A stretch of DNA of 64,000 nt from Lasioglossum baleicum (lineage: Eukaryota; Arthropoda; Insecta; Hymenoptera; Halictidae), in NCBI RefSeq assembly GCF_051020765.1, contig NC_134944.1, positions 8,122,001 through 8,186,000 on the forward strand. Reading direction: 5' to 3'. Shown in pieces: positions 60,549 to 64,000 of this stretch. The first letter of the stretch is position 1, and the number at the start of each line of letters is the position of its first letter. The position numbers and the translations under genes are program-made. Under the pieces are notes generated by a model, which ran no database searches, was not told the origin of the DNA, and saw only the letters and a list, made by a program, of their open reading frames with translations.

Positions 60549-60955
60549 GTCTTTTCACGATTTTTCAATTAAGTGCTTGCGATAATCTGACAAAAAGATC
60601 TTTTAAACAAAAGTCGATCGGTCTCGATTGGCTGTACATTGTAATAAAAAAAATTTCGAAAATGTTCTTTTTAATTATTGCCAAGGCCACCTTCATTTTT
60701 TAAAAATGATACTTCAAGGTCATCCGAAGGTCATGGTTACTAGGTCGTTGAATTCTTCTTGATACCGGCTATAATACTGTTAAGTCAAAAATGCCGTGTC
60801 ATTTAAAAAAAATAAAGGTGGCCTTGACAATACTAAAAAAAAAATTGAATTTTTTTATAGCAAATCGAAGAGTGATCAACTTTCGTTTAAAATATCTTTT
60901 TGTCAGATTATCGCGAGTACTCGAAGAATCGTGAAAAGTGTTACGTGGGGCAGCC
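60549..60955. mobile_element. Foldback element, family G
   Basis: Inverted arms of more than 150 bp: left cttttcacgatttttcaatt, gcgataatctgacaaaaaga, gccaaggccaccttcatttt; the right arm is the inverse. The right end runs on to cagcctgta, a common TA-flanked terminus. The left end looks truncated at the neighbouring MITE. Confidence 0.7.
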
Positions 60956-60976
60956 TGTATAAGTATAAATATTTAA

Positions 60977-61275
60977 ATCGCGAACCGTGTTACAACTGGA
61001 AAAACTTGCTCGCGACGAAATCAATACGTTACAAAGTTCGCGCTTTACTCGAGAGTATTCTCTAATTTCATTCGCGGAAACCGACGAGGCATTCCAAGCA
61101 GTTTTCGATTCACTTTTCATCGTTTCCGTTGCGATTATTGCTTTTAAAAAAAAATTGTCACCCTACGCTTCCCCTTTCTACGACGCTGTTCCCCCACTCC
61201 ACGGCCCGGTCACGTGACGCGTCCCCTCCCTGTCGCGAATACGTCACGTGACTAGTTTTGCCAGTTCTGCTCCTT
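60977..61275. repeat. Duplicated segment plus E-box repeat copy 4
   Basis: 60977-61145 repeats 56881-57055. 61150-61275 carries the dispersed repeat with two GTCACGTGAC palindromes, at 61209-61218 and 61243-61252. Confidence 0.6.
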
Positions 61276-62190
61276 ACTGTAAATAAAAGCGAGGAGCGCC
61301 CACGAAGAATTGCGTCAATACAGTTTAGCGCTCCACGCTTTTATTTATAGTCACTAATATGTCTAAAAAAAAATAATTTTCTCCTTTCCAGTGCATTTTA
61401 CTATAAGCGTGGTTTTTAAAAAGTCTTTTTTATAATATTATTTTTGTATGTGCGTTTCAACGAATTTCGCTCACTCTGTAGCTATAAAAATCAAATTATT
61501 ATTTCTATAAAATGCTGTTTGCCGACGGACAATTCGACGATCACAACGGTGAATCGTGTCATCGCGAGTAAACGATGCCGACAGGGATCCACGGCTTGCA
61601 CCAATTTGGTCGGCTAATCCTCCCGGGGCTGCCGTATCATTTTCTAACGCGATTATTGCACAACCTGCTCGCACACGCGACCGTGGTCGACGTATACAGT
61701 TTCCAGTTTCCGAGCGACGCGACGACGAAGTAGAAGACGGAAAAAATTACTCGAGATCGGAAAGACGAACAGCATTAGTCAGCGGCCGTGAGTCACCCGA
61801 GGGAATGTGTTCGAACGTGTTTCTTCGCATCCTCGTTGATTCGAATTCGGTTAGCCGCGCGAACACGTGAGCTGGCCTCCTAATTCGGAAGCCTGTTTCA
61901 CGAATTCGATCTCCCACGTTTATTTATCGAGAGCGAAGAGCTGTGTGCTCGTTCGTATGTTCCTTGTAGTCTCGCGTTTGATCGAACTCTGTTCACGGTT
62001 TCCAGCGACCCGGAGCGAAAGGTGGGAGCGAATTCGAGGAAATCGGCCCTCGACGAATCAATTACTGAAAATTCCGGCGGAACTGGCGAATTTATCGTGG
62101 GATATATTCACTGAAATCTGCATAACTCGGAGAGAGGTTGTGATTCGAGCGCCGCGACGCCTCTCGTCGAATCGTTCATTCCTAGCAGCA
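61276..62190. other. No gene
   Basis: Unrecognised overlapping frames on both strands. The 3' end of one plus frame (to 62280) already runs into the minisatellite. Confidence 0.3.
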
Positions 62191-63470
62191 ATGTTTAACG
62201 CGGAAAGAATAATGAGAACATTGCAGAATACTCGGAAAATCAGGAATTCCTGGCAGCAGCACTTAGTGCAAGAGAAATAAAAGGAGCATTACAGGATAAT
62301 TGTCGAAATGAAATTCCTAGCAGCAATATTTAACGCAGAGGAAAATTAGAGAACATTACGGAATAATTGTCGAAAATGAAATTCCTAGCAGCAATATTTA
62401 ACGCAGAGACAAATAAGAGAATATTACAAAATAATCGGAAAATTAGGAATTCCAAGCAGCAATATTTAATGCAAGAAAAATAAAAGGAGCATTACTGAAT
62501 AATTGTCGAAATGAAATTCTTAGCAGCAATATTTAACGCAGAGACAAATAAGAGAATATTACAAAATAATCGGTAAATCAGGAATTCCTAGCAGCAATAC
62601 TTAATGCAAGAAAAATAAAAGGAGCATTACAGGATAATTGTCGAAATGAAATTCCTAGCAGCAATGTTTAACGCAGAGAAAAATAAGAGAATATTACAAA
62701 ATAATCGGAAAATTAGAAATTCCTAGCAGCAATACTTAATACAAGAAAAATGAAAAGAGCATTACAGAATAATTGTCGAAATGCAGCAATCTTGAACGCA
62801 GAGAAAAATAAGAGAACATTACAGAATAATTGTCGAAATGAAATTCCTTGTAGCAATATTTAACGCAGAGAAAAATGAAAGGACATTACAGAATAATTGT
62901 CGAAATGCAGCAATATTTAATGCAAGAAAAATAAAAGGAGCATTACTGAATAATTGTCGAAATGAAATTCTTAGCAGCCATATTTAACGCAGAGAAACAT
63001 AAGGGAAACATTACAGAATAATTGTCAAAATGAAATTCCCAGCAGCAATATTTAACGCAGAGACAAATAAGAGAATATTACAAAATAATCGGAAAATCAG
63101 GAATTCCTAGCAGCAATACTTAATGCAAGAAAAATAAAAGGACCATCACAGGATAATTGTCGAAATGAAATTCCTAGCAACAATGTTTAACGCAGAGAAA
63201 AATAAGAGAATATTACAAAATAATCGGAAAATTAGAAATTCCTAGCAGCAATACTTAATACAAGAAAAATGAAAAGAGCATTACAGAATAATTGTCGAAA
63301 TGCAGCAATCTTGAACGCAGAGAAAAATATGAGAACATTACAGAATAATTGTCGAAATGAAATTCCTAGCAGCCATATTTAACGCAGAGAAAAATAAAAG
63401 AACATTACAGAATAATCGGCAGATCATTAATTCCTAGCACAGCAATATTTCAACTCAAAAACTAAAAACA
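62190..63470. repeat. About 66-68-bp minisatellite array of two alternating unit types
   Basis: About 1.28 kb with roughly 20 units. One unit type contains agcagcaatacttaatgcaa, gaaaaataaaaggagcatta and aggataattgtcgaaatga. The other contains agcagcaatatttaacgcag, agacaaataagagaatatta and caaaataatcggaaaatcag. They alternate in longer blocks, for example 62575-62830 repeats as 63105-63360, so a higher-order unit of about 530 bp exists. Confidence 0.85.
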
Positions 63471-64000
63471 ACATTAATGATCGTCGATAGGCTAATTCCC
63501 AGCAGCAATACTTCACCGAAAAAAGATAATCAGAACATTACAAACAAACATTCATTACAAAATGAAAAGAACATTACTGAAATCGTCGACTCGCCGAACA
63601 CAGAGCCGGATTTTCGGCTCGTCGACGTACTCGCGCATGCAGAATCAAATCGTGAGCGTCTCCTCGCTGATGACAGGGGATATAACCGCAACAAAATGGA
63701 AGAGGATACGCGCGCGTGTCTCTAGCACCGCATTTTCCGGCCGAAAGACAAATAAATTAGTGGGTCGGCTCTTCCGCGATGATATACGCGACGGTCCATT
63801 CAAACTGTCGGCCAAGAAGAAGCTGTTCCCGCTGTTCGTTCCTCTTTCGCGGACCTTCACCGACAAATATCCTCGCCGGTGACTACGTGGGTGCCCCGTT
63901 TAAACAGCGTGCCAATTCGAAATGGCATGCCAGACCTCCGCTTCAACAATAAACCGGATAGATCTCGATATCGTCACTCTTCCCCACGTCCCTCTTCTCT
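63471..64000. other. Window edge, no gene assigned
   Basis: GC content rises to the right. A plus frame to 63882 (…KLFPLFVPLSRTFTDKYPRR) and others are open but unrecognised and without clear splice context. Confidence 0.3.

Noticed and set aside
62190..63470. CRISPR-like regular repeats
   Set aside because: Units are tandem without unique spacers, in a eukaryotic genome; this is a minisatellite.
1..64000. tRNA and rRNA genes
   Set aside because: No B-box (GGTTCGANTCC) in a foldable context and no rRNA-like conserved blocks were seen on either strand.

Overview
This is a eukaryotic nuclear window from an arthropod, most likely an insect and plausibly a hymenopteran. The evidence is spliced genes with many 60-100 nt introns, insect-type orthologs (cactus, scribble with insect-style C-termini), AT-rich intergenic DNA, and many short Tc1/mariner- and hAT-like elements. 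The order-level call is inference; the gene identities come from reading the proteins and checking that splice phases join.

Left part (1-16.7 kb), compact and gene rich. A cactus/IkB-like first coding exon lies on the minus strand at 3013-2568; its ankyrin-repeat exons would be left of base 1. After about 5 kb of upstream DNA come GINS1/PSF1 (minus, 8873-8053), mRpL4 (plus, 9418-10630), HYLS1 (minus, 11976-10841), LRPAP1/RAP (plus, 13112-15001) and DNALI1/p28 (plus, 15358-16734). GINS1 and mRpL4 are divergent, as are HYLS1 and LRPAP1; mRpL4 and HYLS1 converge with about 210 bp between stops. All five complete genes could be joined exon by exon with consistent phase and give protein lengths close to the human orthologs.

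Middle (20.2-42.1 kb). One large minus-strand gene, scribble (scrib, LAP family), runs from LRR exons at 42.1 kb through a LAP-specific region and four PDZ domains to two mutually exclusive 3' ends, with stops at 24810 and 20170. Its first roughly 110 codons are not in the window. Its introns carry several palindromic (foldback) elements, including a palindrome of two C-terminal halves of a DD37D mariner transposase, and a 111-nt hairpin that looks like a pre-miRNA.

Right part (42.1-64 kb). No complete gene was found. It holds tandem minisatellites (42.3-43.0, 44.9-45.6, 62.2-63.5 kb), a CT microsatellite, at least six foldback/MITE families, and a dispersed repeat carrying the GTCACGTGAC palindrome. 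A few orphan exon-like segments remain unassigned (47.46-47.51 and 58.79-58.96 kb). It probably belongs to the 5' intron or upstream region of scrib, or to an unidentified plus-strand gene.

Functionally the window combines Toll/NF-kB inhibition (cactus), DNA replication (GINS1), mitochondrial translation (mRpL4), centriole/cilium biology (HYLS1, DNALI1), ER chaperoning of LDL-receptor proteins (LRPAP1) and epithelial polarity (scrib). I saw no evidence of a wholly new gene system. The best leads are the foldback element families, the hairpin, the alternative scrib ends, and kB-like sites around cactus.
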